A stretch of DNA of 15,193 nucleotides from Paracoccaceae bacterium (GCA_007121055.1 SKMM01000167.1:1-15193); one strand, 5' to 3'; counted from the first letter of the stretch, positions 1-8,066 are shown. Program-made: numbers and translations. Notes: a model not told the origin generated them from the sequence alone.

Positions 1-302
1 ACCTGACGATCATCAGCCACACCGAGCCCATGGACATCAACATCTACGCCCGGCCGGACTATTACTTCGGCTACGACAGCGCCGAGTTCCAGGCGCTGAT
101 GGACGAGATCACCGCCACCGCCGACCCCGAGGCGCGCTCCGAACTGTTCGCCCGCGCCCAGCGCCACATCGCCGAGGAGTTCGTCAACGCCTTCCTGTTC
201 CAGCTGCCCAAGACCGGCGTGGCCGACGCCCGCATCGAGGGGCTGTGGGAGAACGCCCCAGTGCCGGCAAACGACCTCACCGCCGTGCGTTGGCGGGAGT
301 GA
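1..302 (+). CDS. ABC transporter substrate-binding protein, family 5 (peptide/nickel type), C-terminal end
   Basis: This is the C-terminal 99 codons of a periplasmic solute-binding protein; the frame is open from base 3 and stops at 300-302. The visible tail (YARPDYYFGYDS, then FQALMDEI, a helix rich in A/E/R, and LFQLPKTGVADARIEGLW) has the pattern of the end of SBP_bac_5 (DppA/OppA-like) proteins, where the final lobe closes over the ligand. It would capture a peptide or similar compound in the periplasm and pass it to the permeases encoded downstream. The substrate cannot be read from this fragment. The N-terminus and signal peptide lie outside the window. Family assignment is good because two DppB/DppC-type permeases and a double ATPase follow on the same strand. 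Confidence 0.85.
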   Translation, partial: LTIISHTEPMDINIYARPDYYFGYDSAEFQALMDEITATADPEARSELFARAQRHIAEEFVNAFLFQLPKTGVADARIEGLWENAPVPANDLTAVRWRE

Positions 303-307
303 CGCCC

Positions 308-562
308 ATGGCACTTGAAAGCCTGATCGCGATCCTGATCGTCGGCGCCGTGGCGGGCTGGCTTGCCGGCCTGATCGTGCGCGGCGGCGGCATGGGGTTC
401 CTGACCAACATGGTGGTGGGGGTGCTGGGCGCCTTCATCGCCGCCATGGTCCTGCCCGCCATCGGCTTTTCCGTGGGCGGCGGCCTCCTGGCCTCGATCC
501 TGCACGCCACCTTCGGCGCTGTGATCCTGCTTGTGTTGCTGCGCCTCGTCAAACGCGTCTGA
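308..562 (+). CDS. GlsB/YeaQ/YmgE-family small membrane protein
   Basis: An 84-residue, very hydrophobic protein. It begins five bases after the binding-protein stop, with GGGAG (295-299) eight bases before the ATG. Three membrane segments are visible (about residues 4-20, 28-50 and 57-77) with glycine-rich turns (RGGGMGFLTN, GFSVGGG) and a basic C-terminus (RLVKRV). This length and the glycine pattern around GWLAGLIVRGGGMG match the transglycosylase-associated/GlsB family (PF04226). The molecular role of that family is poorly known; members are often called stress-response proteins. Its place between an ABC binding-protein gene and its permease genes is unusual, because these genes normally stand alone. 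It is probably co-transcribed with the gene upstream. Whether it serves the transporter is unknown. Confidence 0.8.
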   Translation: MALESLIAILIVGAVAGWLAGLIVRGGGMGFLTNMVVGVLGAFIAAMVLPAIGFSVGGGLLASILHATFGAVILLVLLRLVKRV

Positions 563-576
563 TCCGGCGCCCGCGC

Positions 577-602
577 GCAAGATCCTTGACCGAGGATCTT
601 GC
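577..602. repeat. Perfect inverted repeat, first of a tandem pair
   Basis: Arms GCAAGATCCT (577-586) and AGGATCTTGC (593-602) pair perfectly over 10 bp around a six-base loop. The repeat lies 15 bases after the stop of the small membrane protein. No T-run follows, so it is not a standard intrinsic terminator. It could be a REP-like repeat or an mRNA-stabilising hairpin that protects the binding-protein part of the transcript. Being AT-richer, it stands out from the surrounding GC-rich DNA. Confidence 0.75.
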
Positions 603-625
603 AGGTTTCTTGTTCAAGAAACTTG
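602..625. repeat. Near-perfect inverted repeat, second of a tandem pair
   Basis: Core arms GTTTCTTG (605-612) and CAAGAAAC (615-622) are separated by two bases. The pairing extends outward to CAG/TTG with one G-T wobble, giving an 11-bp stem. It abuts the first hairpin (they meet at base 602), so the pair forms two adjacent stem-loops within about 50 bases. A run of only two T follows, so termination is unproven. Stabilisation or attenuation between the binding-protein and permease genes is the likeliest role. Confidence 0.75.
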
Positions 626-681
626 GGCGCCCGGACGCGGCCCGCGCGCTCCCGACCAGCCGGCCCAAGGACCGATGAGCC

Positions 682-1629
682 ATGCTGCGCCATCTCGCCG
701 AACGCCTCCTCTCCCTTGGGCTCAGCTTGTTCGCCGCCAGCCTGGTGGTGTTCGCCGTGATCGAGCTCGTGCCCGGCGACCCGGCCGCCTTCATGCTCGG
801 CATGGGCGCCACCCCCGAGGCCATTGCCGCCCTGCGCCGCGAGCTGGGGCTCGAGGGCACCCCCCTGACCCGTTACCTCTCCTGGGCCGGCGGCATGCTG
901 ACGGGGGATTTCGGCATCTCCTACACCTACCGCGTGCCGGTCTCGCAGCTTGTCCTCGACCGGCTGCAGGTGTCGCTACCGCTTGCGGCCTATGCGCTGC
1001 TGCTCTCGACCGTCATCGCGCTGCCGGTGGGCATGCTGGCCGCCGTGCGCCGCGGCAGCGCGACCGACATGGCGGTGATGGGCACCACCCAGCTCGGCAT
1101 TGCGGTGCCGAATTTCTGGTTCGCGATCCTTCTGGTGCTGGTGTTTTCCATCAAGCTGCGCTGGGTGGGCGCCGGCGGCTTTCCAGGCTGGGAGGTGGGC
1201 CTGTGGCGCGGTATCGGGGCGCTGACGCTGCCTGCGGTGGCGCTGGCGCTGCCCCAAGCTTCCATTCTCGCCCGCGTCATGCGCTCCGCGGTGCTCGAGA
1301 CCCTCTCGCAGGACTACATGCGCACCGCCCGCGCCAAGGGCCTCAGCCGTCGGCAGGCCGTGTTCCGGCACGGCTTCCGCAATGCACTCATCCCGGTGCT
1401 GACAATCCTCGGCCTGCAGTTCTCGTTCCTGCTGGCGGGTGCGATCATCATCGAGAACGTCTTCTTTCTCCCCGGCCTCGGGCGGCTGGTGTTCCAGGGC
1501 ATCACCCAGCGCGACCTCGTGGTTGTGGGCTCGGTGGTGATGCTGCTCGTCTTCGCCGTGATCGTCGTGAACTTCCTCGTGGACATCGCCTATGCGCTGG
1601 CCGATCCGCGGCTGAGGCGACCGGCATGA
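682..1629 (+). CDS. ABC transporter permease, DppB/OppB type
   Basis: A 315-residue inner-membrane permease of the peptide/nickel importer class. The first membrane segment (about 10-30) runs into the VPGDPAAFMLG stretch typical of DppB N-termini, and the periplasmic loop with FGISYTY follows. The cytoplasmic EAA loop, which contacts the ATPases, is at about residues 214-236 (RTARAKGLSRRQAVFRHGFRNAL). Near the end is IENVFFLPGLGRLV, another family hallmark. The length is normal for the family. AAGGA (667-671) lies ten bases before the ATG. It would form a heterodimer with the next permease. It stands 119 bases after the small membrane protein gene, across two palindromes, so its expression may be set separately from the binding protein. 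Confidence 0.93.
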   Translation: MLRHLAERLLSLGLSLFAASLVVFAVIELVPGDPAAFMLGMGATPEAIAALRRELGLEGTPLTRYLSWAGGMLTGDFGISYTYRVPVSQLVLDRLQVSLPLAAYALLLSTVIALPVGMLAAVRRGSATDMAVMGTTQLGIAVPNFWFAILLVLVFSIKLRWVGAGGFPGWEVGLWRGIGALTLPAVALALPQASILARVMRSAVLETLSQDYMRTARAKGLSRRQAVFRHGFRNALIPVLTILGLQFSFLLAGAIIIENVFFLPGLGRLVFQGITQRDLVVVGSVVMLLVFAVIVVNFLVDIAYALADPRLRRPA

Positions 1630-1685
1630 GCCTCTGCGCCCGAACGCGGGTCCCGGCCCCCGCTGCCATCGGCCGCACCGCATGA
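1626..1685 (+). CDS. Possible 19-residue coupling mini-ORF between the permease genes
   Basis: An ATG at 1626 overlaps the stop of the upstream permease as ATGA, and its own TGA (1683-1685) overlaps the ATG of the next permease as ATGA. A GAGG (1614-1617) lies eight bases before the start. The next permease has no clear ribosome-binding site of its own. Translation of this frame could therefore hand ribosomes to it. The peptide is arginine/proline-rich and resembles nothing I recognise. The other explanation is that the downstream permease once started at 1626 and a small indel split off its beginning. A start and stop overlapping both neighbours could also be chance. Confidence 0.3.
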   Translation: MSLCARTRVPAPAAIGRTA

Positions 1686-2497
1686 GGTCGCTCTCCCTCC
1701 TCCTCGGCGGCTCGCTGGTGGGCCTCTTTTTCGCCGCAGCGCTGGTCTCGTTCTTCTGGACCCCCCACGGTGTCGAGCAGATCGCGATACAGTTGCGCTT
1801 CCTGCCGCCCTCGGCCGCGCATCCGCTGGGTACCGATCACCTCGGGCGGGACATCCTGTCGATGCTGATGGTGGGCGCGCGCACCTCCATCGCGGTTGCC
1901 ATCGTCGCGGTGGGGATGGGCGTGGCCCTCGGCGTGCCCCTCGGCCTCGTGGCCGCCGCCACCCGAGGCGGGCTGATCGACGAGATCATCATGCGCGGCA
2001 ACGACCTGATCTTCGCCTTCCCTGCCCTCGTTATCGCCATCCTCATCACCGCCGTCTTCGGCCCCTCCGCGCTCAACGCCATCATCGCCATCGGTATCTT
2101 CAACACGCCCGTCTTCGCCCGCGTCACCCGAGGCGCGGCCCTCAGCCTCTGGACGCTCGACTACATCCGCGCGGCCCGCGTCGCCGGGAAGGGCCGCGCC
2201 CGCATCTCGGTCGAGCATATTCTGCCCAACATCGCCAATCTCCTGATCGTGCAGGGCACCATCCAGTTCTCCCTCGGCATCCTCGCCGAAGCGGGCCTCT
2301 CCTACCTCGGCCTCGGCGCGCAGCCCCCCACCCCCTCCTGGGGCCGGATGCTGGCCGACGCCCAGACCATGGTCGCCCTCGCCCCCCACATGGCGATCTT
2401 CCCGGGTCTCGCCATCGTGCTCACCGTGCTGGGCCTCAACCTGCTGGGCGACGGCCTGCGCGACCTCCTCGACCCCCGCCTCAGGCGCGCACGATGA
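1682..2497 (+). CDS. ABC transporter permease, DppC/OppC type
   Basis: A 271-residue partner permease. After one N-terminal membrane segment (about 5-25) comes HPLGTDHLGRDILS (47-60), the signature of DppC proteins. The EAA loop is at about 161-184 (YIRAARVAGKGRARISVEHILPNI), followed by the conserved AGLSYLGLGAQPPTPSWG (204-221) and a typical ending, LLGDGLRDLLDPRLRR. The N-terminal cytoplasmic tail is short for the family and the ATG at 1682 lacks a visible Shine-Dalgarno. Its translation probably depends on ribosomes arriving from upstream (see the mini-ORF at 1626-1685). The gene overlaps the ATPase gene by four bases (ATGA), so the importer genes form one operon. Confidence 0.93.
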   Translation: MRSLSLLLGGSLVGLFFAAALVSFFWTPHGVEQIAIQLRFLPPSAAHPLGTDHLGRDILSMLMVGARTSIAVAIVAVGMGVALGVPLGLVAAATRGGLIDEIIMRGNDLIFAFPALVIAILITAVFGPSALNAIIAIGIFNTPVFARVTRGAALSLWTLDYIRAARVAGKGRARISVEHILPNIANLLIVQGTIQFSLGILAEAGLSYLGLGAQPPTPSWGRMLADAQTMVALAPHMAIFPGLAIVLTVLGLNLLGDGLRDLLDPRLRRAR

Positions 2498-4119
2498 GCC
2501 TCCTTGCCATCGACGCCCTCACGCTGGCGATCCGCGGCACGCCCCTGCTGCGCGGCGTCTCCCTCGCGCTCCAGCCCGGCCAGACCCTCGGCCTCGTGGG
2601 AGAATCCGGCTCCGGCAAATCCCTCACCGCGCTGGCCGCCATGGGCCTCCTGCCCGAGGGGGCTACCACCACCGGCAGCATCACCTTCGACGGCCGCGAC
2701 CTCCTGCGCACCCCGGAGCCCCAACTCTGCCGCCTGCGCGGCCGCCGCATCGGCATGATCTTCCAGGAGCCGATGACCGCCCTCAACCCGGTCCAGCCCA
2801 TCGGCGACCAGGTGGCCGAGACGCTGCGTATCCACACCTCCGCGCCCCGCGCCGACGCCCACCGCATCGCCGCCGAGAAACTCGCCCGCGTGGGCCTGCC
2901 GACCGACCGCATCCCCCCTTCGCGCTTCCCCCACGAGCTTTCCGGCGGCCAGCGCCAGCGCGTCTGCATCGCCATGGCCGTGGCCCTGCGCCCGGCTCTC
3001 CTGATCGCCGACGAGCCCACCACCGCGCTGGACGTCACCACCCAGATGCAGATCCTGCGCTTGCTGAAATCCCTCGTGGCCGAGGAGGGGATGGCGCTGA
3101 TGCTCATCACCCATGACCTCGCCGTGGTCTCGGGCCTCGCCGACCGCGTGGCGGTGATGTCCGAGGGCCGCGTGGTCGAGGAAAACGCCACCGAGCCCCT
3201 CTTCCGCGCCATGTGCCACCCCTACACGCGCCAGCTCTTCGCCGCCTCCGACCACCGGCCCGCGCGCACATCGCTTCCCCTCGGCGCCCCCCTCCTGCAG
3301 GTCGACGGCGCCACCCGGGACTACGCCCTGCCGCGTACGCATCTGTTCCGCCGCAGGCCAAGCTTCCGGGCCGTCTCCGACGTCTCGCTGACCCTCCACC
3401 AAGGCGAGTCCGTGGGCCTTGTGGGCGAGAGCGGCTGCGGCAAGTCCACACTAACCCGCGCCATCCTCGGGCTTGAGCCGCTGCAGCAGGGCCGCATCCA
3501 CCTCGACGGCCAGCCCGTGGGCCCCGGCATGCCGCCCACGCTGCGTGCAAAGGTGCAGGTCGTCTTTCAGGACCCCTACGGAAGCTTCAACCCCCGCCAC
3601 CGCATCGCCCGCGCCGTGGCCGAGCCCTTCCACCTGCTGCCCGCCCCGCCCCGCGGCGCCGCCCGCCGCGCGGCCGTCGCCGAGGCGCTGGAGGCCGTGG
3701 GCCTGACCGCCGCGGACATGGACAAGTACCCCCATGAATTCTCCGGCGGCCAGCGCCAGCGCCTTGCCATCGCGCGCGCGCTCATCATCCGCCCTGCGCT
3801 GATCGTGCTGGACGAGGCTGTCTCGGCTCTCGATGTCTCGGTGCGCGCGCGGATCCTCGATCTGCTGGCGGATCTTCAGACCCGCTTTGGCCTGACCTAC
3901 CTGTTCATCAGCCATGACCTTGCCGTCGTGCGCGCCATCACCGACCGTGTGCTGGTGATGCAGTCCGGCCGCATCGTCGAGGAAGGCCCCACCGACCGGG
4001 TCTTCGATCACCCCAGCCACCCCTACACCCGGGCGCTGGTGGCTGCGACACCGCGCATCCCCGCGCATTGGGTCCCCGCCGCGCCTTGCCCCAACGCTGG
4101 GGTTGGCCAGCAGGGTTGA
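2494..4119 (+). CDS. Double ATP-binding subunit of a peptide-type ABC importer (DppD-DppF fusion)
   Basis: A 541-residue cytoplasmic protein joining two ATPase domains, which replaces the separate DppD and DppF subunits. First domain: Walker A GESGSGKS (36-43), signature LSGGQ (149-153), Walker B LLIADE (169-174), switch His207. Second domain: Walker A GESGCGKST (311-319), signature FSGGQ (416-420), Walker B LIVLDE (436-441), switch His474. Both domains carry the HPYTR motif (242-246 and 509-513) of the oligopeptide-transporter C-terminal extension. All catalytic motifs are intact, so both sites should hydrolyse ATP. Such fusions are common in this importer family (GsiA is an example). The start overlaps the previous stop as ATGA. 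Third codon positions are notably C-rich compared with the purine genes further along. Confidence 0.95.
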   Translation: MSLLAIDALTLAIRGTPLLRGVSLALQPGQTLGLVGESGSGKSLTALAAMGLLPEGATTTGSITFDGRDLLRTPEPQLCRLRGRRIGMIFQEPMTALNPVQPIGDQVAETLRIHTSAPRADAHRIAAEKLARVGLPTDRIPPSRFPHELSGGQRQRVCIAMAVALRPALLIADEPTTALDVTTQMQILRLLKSLVAEEGMALMLITHDLAVVSGLADRVAVMSEGRVVEENATEPLFRAMCHPYTRQLFAASDHRPARTSLPLGAPLLQVDGATRDYALPRTHLFRRRPSFRAVSDVSLTLHQGESVGLVGESGCGKSTLTRAILGLEPLQQGRIHLDGQPVGPGMPPTLRAKVQVVFQDPYGSFNPRHRIARAVAEPFHLLPAPPRGAARRAAVAEALEAVGLTAADMDKYPHEFSGGQRQRLAIARALIIRPALIVLDEAVSALDVSVRARILDLLADLQTRFGLTYLFISHDLAVVRAITDRVLVMQSGRIVEEGPTDRVFDHPSHPYTRALVAATPRIPAHWVPAAPCPNAGVGQQG

Positions 4120-4148
4120 GGGGCACAGCCACACACAGGGAGGATGGC

Positions 4149-4889
4149 ATGCGACTGGATGGAAAACGGGCGGTGGTGACGGGCGCAGGCTCGGGCTTCG
4201 GCGCGGGTATCGCGCGGCGCTTTTCGGCCGAAGGCGCGCGGGTGGTGGTCTGCGACATCGACGGCGCCGCCGCGCAGGCCGTGGCGGCCGACATCGGCGG
4301 GATCGCCCGGACGACGGATGTCTCCGACGCCGCCTCGGTGGCGGCGCTGGCAGAGGCGACCCTTGGGGATCTCGGCAGGATCGACATCCTCGTGAACAAT
4401 GCCGGCATCACCCACCTTCCGGGTCCGCTCGAGGAGATCGCGGAGGATGCCTTCGACCGGATATTCGCGGTGAACTGCAAGTCGGTCTATCTGACCGCCC
4501 GGGCCTTCGTGCCGGCTATGAAGGCCGCGGGCGCGGGCGCGATCCTCAACATCGCCTCCACCGCCGGGGTCTCGCCGCGGCCGCGGCTGAACTGGTACAA
4601 CGCCTCAAAGGGCTGGATGATCACGGCGACCCGCGCCATGGCGGTGGAACTTGCGCCGGCCGGCGTGCGGGTCAACGCGCTGAACCCCGTGGCGGGCGAG
4701 ACGCCGCTCCTGCCCAGCTTCATGGGCGGTGACACGCCCGAGCTGCGCGCGCGGTTCCTCGCCACCATCCCGCTCGGGCGCTTCTCCACCCCCCAGGACA
4801 TCGCCGCGGCCGCGGTGTTCCTGTGCTCGGACGAGGCGTCGATGATCACCGGCGTGGCCCTGGAGGTGGATGGCGGCCGCTGCATCTAA
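4149..4889 (+). CDS. Short-chain dehydrogenase/reductase (SDR, classical type)
   Basis: A 246-residue NAD(P)-dependent oxidoreductase with a Rossmann fold. Visible motifs are the cofactor loop TGAGSGFG (11-18), NNAG (83-86), Asn109, catalytic Ser137, Tyr150 and Lys154 in YNASK, and a C-terminal VDGGRCI. The acidic Asp36 after the second strand (VVVCDID) favours NAD over NADP. The start at 4149 follows a strong GGAGG (4139-4143), while the longer frame upstream lacks one and overlaps the ATPase gene. It lies 29 bases after the importer ATPase and is probably the last gene of that operon, oxidising or reducing the imported compound or a product of it. SDRs of this type are annotated loosely as 3-oxoacyl-ACP or glucose dehydrogenases. 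The substrate cannot be told from sequence. Confidence 0.9.
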   Translation: MRLDGKRAVVTGAGSGFGAGIARRFSAEGARVVVCDIDGAAAQAVAADIGGIARTTDVSDAASVAALAEATLGDLGRIDILVNNAGITHLPGPLEEIAEDAFDRIFAVNCKSVYLTARAFVPAMKAAGAGAILNIASTAGVSPRPRLNWYNASKGWMITATRAMAVELAPAGVRVNALNPVAGETPLLPSFMGGDTPELRARFLATIPLGRFSTPQDIAAAAVFLCSDEASMITGVALEVDGGRCI

Positions 4890-4892
4890 TGT

Positions 4893-4984
4893 CAACGGCG
4901 CCAGAGATTGACCGTATCGCGTGCTTAGGCTGCGGCATGGGCGATGGCTGCCGCAACGACACCGGTCAATACCTGGCGCCGTTG
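4893..4984. repeat. Long interrupted palindrome between convergent genes
   Basis: The outer arms CAACGGCGCCAG (4893-4904) and CTGGCGCCGTTG (4973-4984) pair perfectly over 12 bp. After a 2x2 mismatch, the inner arms ATTGACCG (4907-4914) and CGGTCAAT (4963-4970) pair over 8 bp. The 48-base centre holds a further small hairpin (GCGGCA with TGCCGC). The element starts three bases after the SDR stop and ends 16 bases before the end of the efflux-pump gene. It could be a bidirectional terminator, a structured RNA, or the joined ends of a deleted insertion sequence. No T-runs flank it, which weakens the terminator reading. Confidence 0.7.
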
Positions 4985-5000
4985 CTAGGAGTCTGCCGCC

Positions 5001-8000
5001 TCAGGTCGCGGCTGCGCGGGGTTCCTCGGGGGCGGGCGCTGGCTCGCGACGGGCGATCATGACGTAGAAGGCCGGCACCACGAACAGGGTGAAGATCGTG
5101 CCCACCGTGATGCCGGCGAAGATCACGAGCCCCATGGCGAAGCGGGCTGCCGCCCCGGCGCCCACCGCCAGCATCAGCGGCACCACCCCCAAGGCCGTCG
5201 CGGCCGTGGTCATCAGGATCGGCCGCAGGCGCAGCCGGGCGGCCGCCACCATCGCCTCGGCCCGGTCGGGGTTGCGCTCGCGCAGCTGGTTGGCGAACTC
5301 CACCAGCAGGATGCCGTGCTTGGTGATCAGCCCCACCAGCGTGATCAGCCCCACCTGGGTATAGATGTTCAGCGTCCCCAGCCCGAGGTTCAGCGGCACC
5401 ATCACCCCGAACACCGACACCGGCACCGACATCAGGATGATGAACGGGTCCCGCAGGCTCTCGAACTGCGCGGCCAGCACCAGGTAGATCACCACGATCG
5501 CCAGCGCGAAGGCGATCACCACCGTGTCGCCCTCGGCCTGCTCCAGCCGCGACTGGCCCTCGTAGTCCAGAAAGAAGCTGTCGGGCAGTTCGGCCAGCGC
5601 GATGCGCTCCAGCTCGGCCAAACCGTCGCCGGTGGAGGTGCCGATCATCGGAAGCGCCGTCAGCGTGGCCGAGTTGAGCTGGTTGAACTGCTCGATCACC
5701 TGCGGCGCCACACGGGTGGTGACCTCCGAGACCGCGGACAGCGGCACCAGCTCGCCCGTCAGGGACCGCAGATGGATCTCGCCCAGCCGCTCGGGGTTGT
5801 CGCGATAGACGGGCGGGACCTGCACGATGATGTCATAGCTCTGCCCGTCGCGATCGAAGCGCGCGGTGGCGCCGTCGCCCACCAGCACGCTCAGCGCCTG
5901 GCCGATCTGTGCTGCGGGAATGTTCAGCGCGGCGGCACGGTCGCGGTCGATCTCGACCACCACCTCGCGGGTGTCGAACGCGAGCGAGTTCTGCACCACC
6001 AGGAACCGCCCAGAGGCCTCCGCCTCCAGCCGGATGCGGTCGGCCACCTCGAACACTTCGGCCGGTGTGCCGGTGGACTGGATCACCAGGCCAATGGGCA
6101 GCCCGCCCCCGGTGCCCGGCAGGGTGGGCGGGGCAAAGACGAAGGCCTCGACGCCCGCCACCTGGTCGATGCGCGCCTGGATGTCCTCCTGGATCTCGGC
6201 CTGGCTGCGGTCGCGGTCGCCCCAGTCGGTCAGCGCCCAGAGCTTGATGGCCGAACTGGTGTCGCCGCCAAATCCGACGATGGAGAAATCCGCATCCCGC
6301 TCGGCGATGTCCTCGGTCCGTTCGCGCATCTGGCGCACGTAATGGTCGGTGTAGTCGGCCGTGGCGTAGGCGGGTGCGTTGATGAAGGAGAAAAGGGCCC
6401 CCACGTCCTCCTCCGGCGCCAGCTCCGACCAGGTCGCCAGGAACAGATAGACCGTCAGCCCCGCCAGCCCTGCCACCAGCACCGCAGTCACCGGCGTGTA
6501 GCGCAGCGAGCTTTCCAGCCTGCGGGCATACCACCCCTCCAACCGTCGGAACCCCGCATCGAGCCGCTGCTGGAACCGGTTGCCGCCGCCGGTCTTGCGC
6601 AACACCCGCCCCGCCATCATCGGCGAGATCGTCAGCGCCACCACCCCCGAGATGAACACCGCCCCCGCCAGCGCCGCGGCGAATTCGCGGAACAGCTGCC
6701 CCGTCAGCCCGCCGGTGAAGAACAGGGGCAGGAACACCGCGAACAGAGTCGTCAGCATCGCGAGGATCGCCACCGACAGCTCCTGAATGGCGATGTAGGC
6801 CGCCTGCATCGGCGTCTCGCCATCGTCGATGTGGCGCTGGACATTCTCCACCACGATGATGGCGTCATCCACCACCAGCCCGATGGCCAGCACCATCGCC
6901 AGCAACGTCAGCAGGTTGATCGAGTACCCCATGGCGAACAGGATGAAGAGCGTGCCCACCAGTGACAGCGGGATCGCCACCAGCGGGATCGAGACCGACC
7001 GGATCGAGCCCAGGAACAGCAGGATGATCAGCGCCACGATGGCGGTGGCCTGTACGATGGTCAGCAGCACCTCGCGGATCGACGCCGCGATCTGCTCGGT
7101 GGCGTCGTACATCAGCTCCATGCTCATTCCATCGGGCAGGCCGTCCTGAATGTCGGGCAGCTCCGACAGCACGGCCGAGGACACGTCCAGCGGGTTGGCG
7201 CCGGGGCTGGGGAAGACGCCGATGAACACGCCCGGATCGCCGTTGAAGGTCACCACTGTGTCGGTGGATTCGGCCGCCAGCTGCACCTCCGCCACGTCGC
7301 GCAGCCGCACCACGTCGTTGCCCGAGCCCGCCACCGGCAGCGCGCCGAACGCCTCGGGGGTGCGCAGCGTGCTGTCCATGGTGATGGAGAAGGTCACGTA
7401 CTCGCCGCGCGTGCGACCGGGGGCCGCGAGGAAATTGGCCTCCTCGATGGCCTGCACCACCTCGCCTGCGGTCAGGTCCTGACCGGCCAGCCGCACGGGG
7501 TCCACCCAGACCCGCATGGCAAAGGTCGACGCGCCCAGCACCTCGGCCTCGGCCACGCCCTCGATGGTGGACATGCGCGGCACGATCACCCGGTCGATGA
7601 ACTCGGTCACCTGTTCCGGTGTCATCTCGGGGTTCTGGACGGCGAAATACATCGTCGCGAAGGTCTGCCCGGTGCCGCGCACGATGGTGGGGTCCTCGGC
7701 CTCGGGGGGCAGCTCGCCCCGGACCTCCTGCACGCGGGCCAGCACCTCGGTCATGGCCGCGTCTGGATCCTCGCCCAGCCGCATCTGCACGGTCACGGTC
7801 GACACCGACGGGCGCGATTCGGAGCTGACGAAATCCACCCCCTCGGCGGTGGCCACCGCCGTGGCGATGGGGGAGCTGACGAAGCCCTGGATCAGTTCGG
7901 CCGAGGCGCCGGGGTAGGCGGTGGTGACGGTGATCACCGTCTCGTCGACCTCGGGAAACTCCCGCGTCTGCAGGCCGGCCAGCCCCATGAAACCCAGGAG

Positions 8001-8066
8001 CACGATCATCAGCCCCAGCACCGAGGTGCCGACGGGCCGCTTGATGAAGGGATCGGCGAGGCTCAT
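5001..8066 (-). CDS. RND-family efflux pump inner-membrane transporter (AcrB/MexF-like, HAE1)
   Basis: A 1021-residue proton-driven exporter, normal length for the HAE1 family. It begins with a membrane segment and the conserved FPEVDETVITVTTAYPGAS stretch. The proton-relay residues are present: Asp400-Asp401 in GLVVDDAIIVVENV and Lys916 in LITKHGILLVEFAN, matching the Asp407/Asp408/Lys940 set of AcrB. Two large periplasmic loops (about 33-335 and 540-840) separate the membrane bundles. It would extrude drugs, solvents or other amphipathic compounds together with the adaptor encoded upstream; the two genes overlap by four bases (ATGA at 8063-8066), so they are co-translated. No outer-membrane channel gene is nearby, so a TolC-type protein encoded elsewhere is probably shared. 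The substrate is not predictable. Confidence 0.95.
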   Translation of the reverse strand: MSLADPFIKRPVGTSVLGLMIVLLGFMGLAGLQTREFPEVDETVITVTTAYPGASAELIQGFVSSPIATAVATAEGVDFVSSESRPSVSTVTVQMRLGEDPDAAMTEVLARVQEVRGELPPEAEDPTIVRGTGQTFATMYFAVQNPEMTPEQVTEFIDRVIVPRMSTIEGVAEAEVLGASTFAMRVWVDPVRLAGQDLTAGEVVQAIEEANFLAAPGRTRGEYVTFSITMDSTLRTPEAFGALPVAGSGNDVVRLRDVAEVQLAAESTDTVVTFNGDPGVFIGVFPSPGANPLDVSSAVLSELPDIQDGLPDGMSMELMYDATEQIAASIREVLLTIVQATAIVALIILLFLGSIRSVSIPLVAIPLSLVGTLFILFAMGYSINLLTLLAMVLAIGLVVDDAIIVVENVQRHIDDGETPMQAAYIAIQELSVAILAMLTTLFAVFLPLFFTGGLTGQLFREFAAALAGAVFISGVVALTISPMMAGRVLRKTGGGNRFQQRLDAGFRRLEGWYARRLESSLRYTPVTAVLVAGLAGLTVYLFLATWSELAPEEDVGALFSFINAPAYATADYTDHYVRQMRERTEDIAERDADFSIVGFGGDTSSAIKLWALTDWGDRDRSQAEIQEDIQARIDQVAGVEAFVFAPPTLPGTGGGLPIGLVIQSTGTPAEVFEVADRIRLEAEASGRFLVVQNSLAFDTREVVVEIDRDRAAALNIPAAQIGQALSVLVGDGATARFDRDGQSYDIIVQVPPVYRDNPERLGEIHLRSLTGELVPLSAVSEVTTRVAPQVIEQFNQLNSATLTALPMIGTSTGDGLAELERIALAELPDSFFLDYEGQSRLEQAEGDTVVIAFALAIVVIYLVLAAQFESLRDPFIILMSVPVSVFGVMVPLNLGLGTLNIYTQVGLITLVGLITKHGILLVEFANQLRERNPDRAEAMVAAARLRLRPILMTTAATALGVVPLMLAVGAGAAARFAMGLVIFAGITVGTIFTLFVVPAFYVMIARREPAPAPEEPRAAAT

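Noticed and set aside
531..1685. A 384-codon plus-strand frame overlapping the first permease
   Set aside because: Its product is Arg/Ala/Pro-rich with no family features, while the overlapping 682-1629 frame is a clear DppB permease. Only its last 20 codons (1626-1685) were kept as a possible mini-ORF.
4890..5000. Intrinsic bidirectional terminator between the SDR and the efflux gene
   Set aside because: The stem is strong but no T-run follows on either strand, so the element was recorded as a palindrome of unknown role.
5316..6965. A 549-codon open frame on the plus strand
   Set aside because: It lies wholly opposite the RND transporter, is full of His/Gln/Arg and shows no recognisable domain. 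Long antisense frames are expected in very GC-rich DNA.
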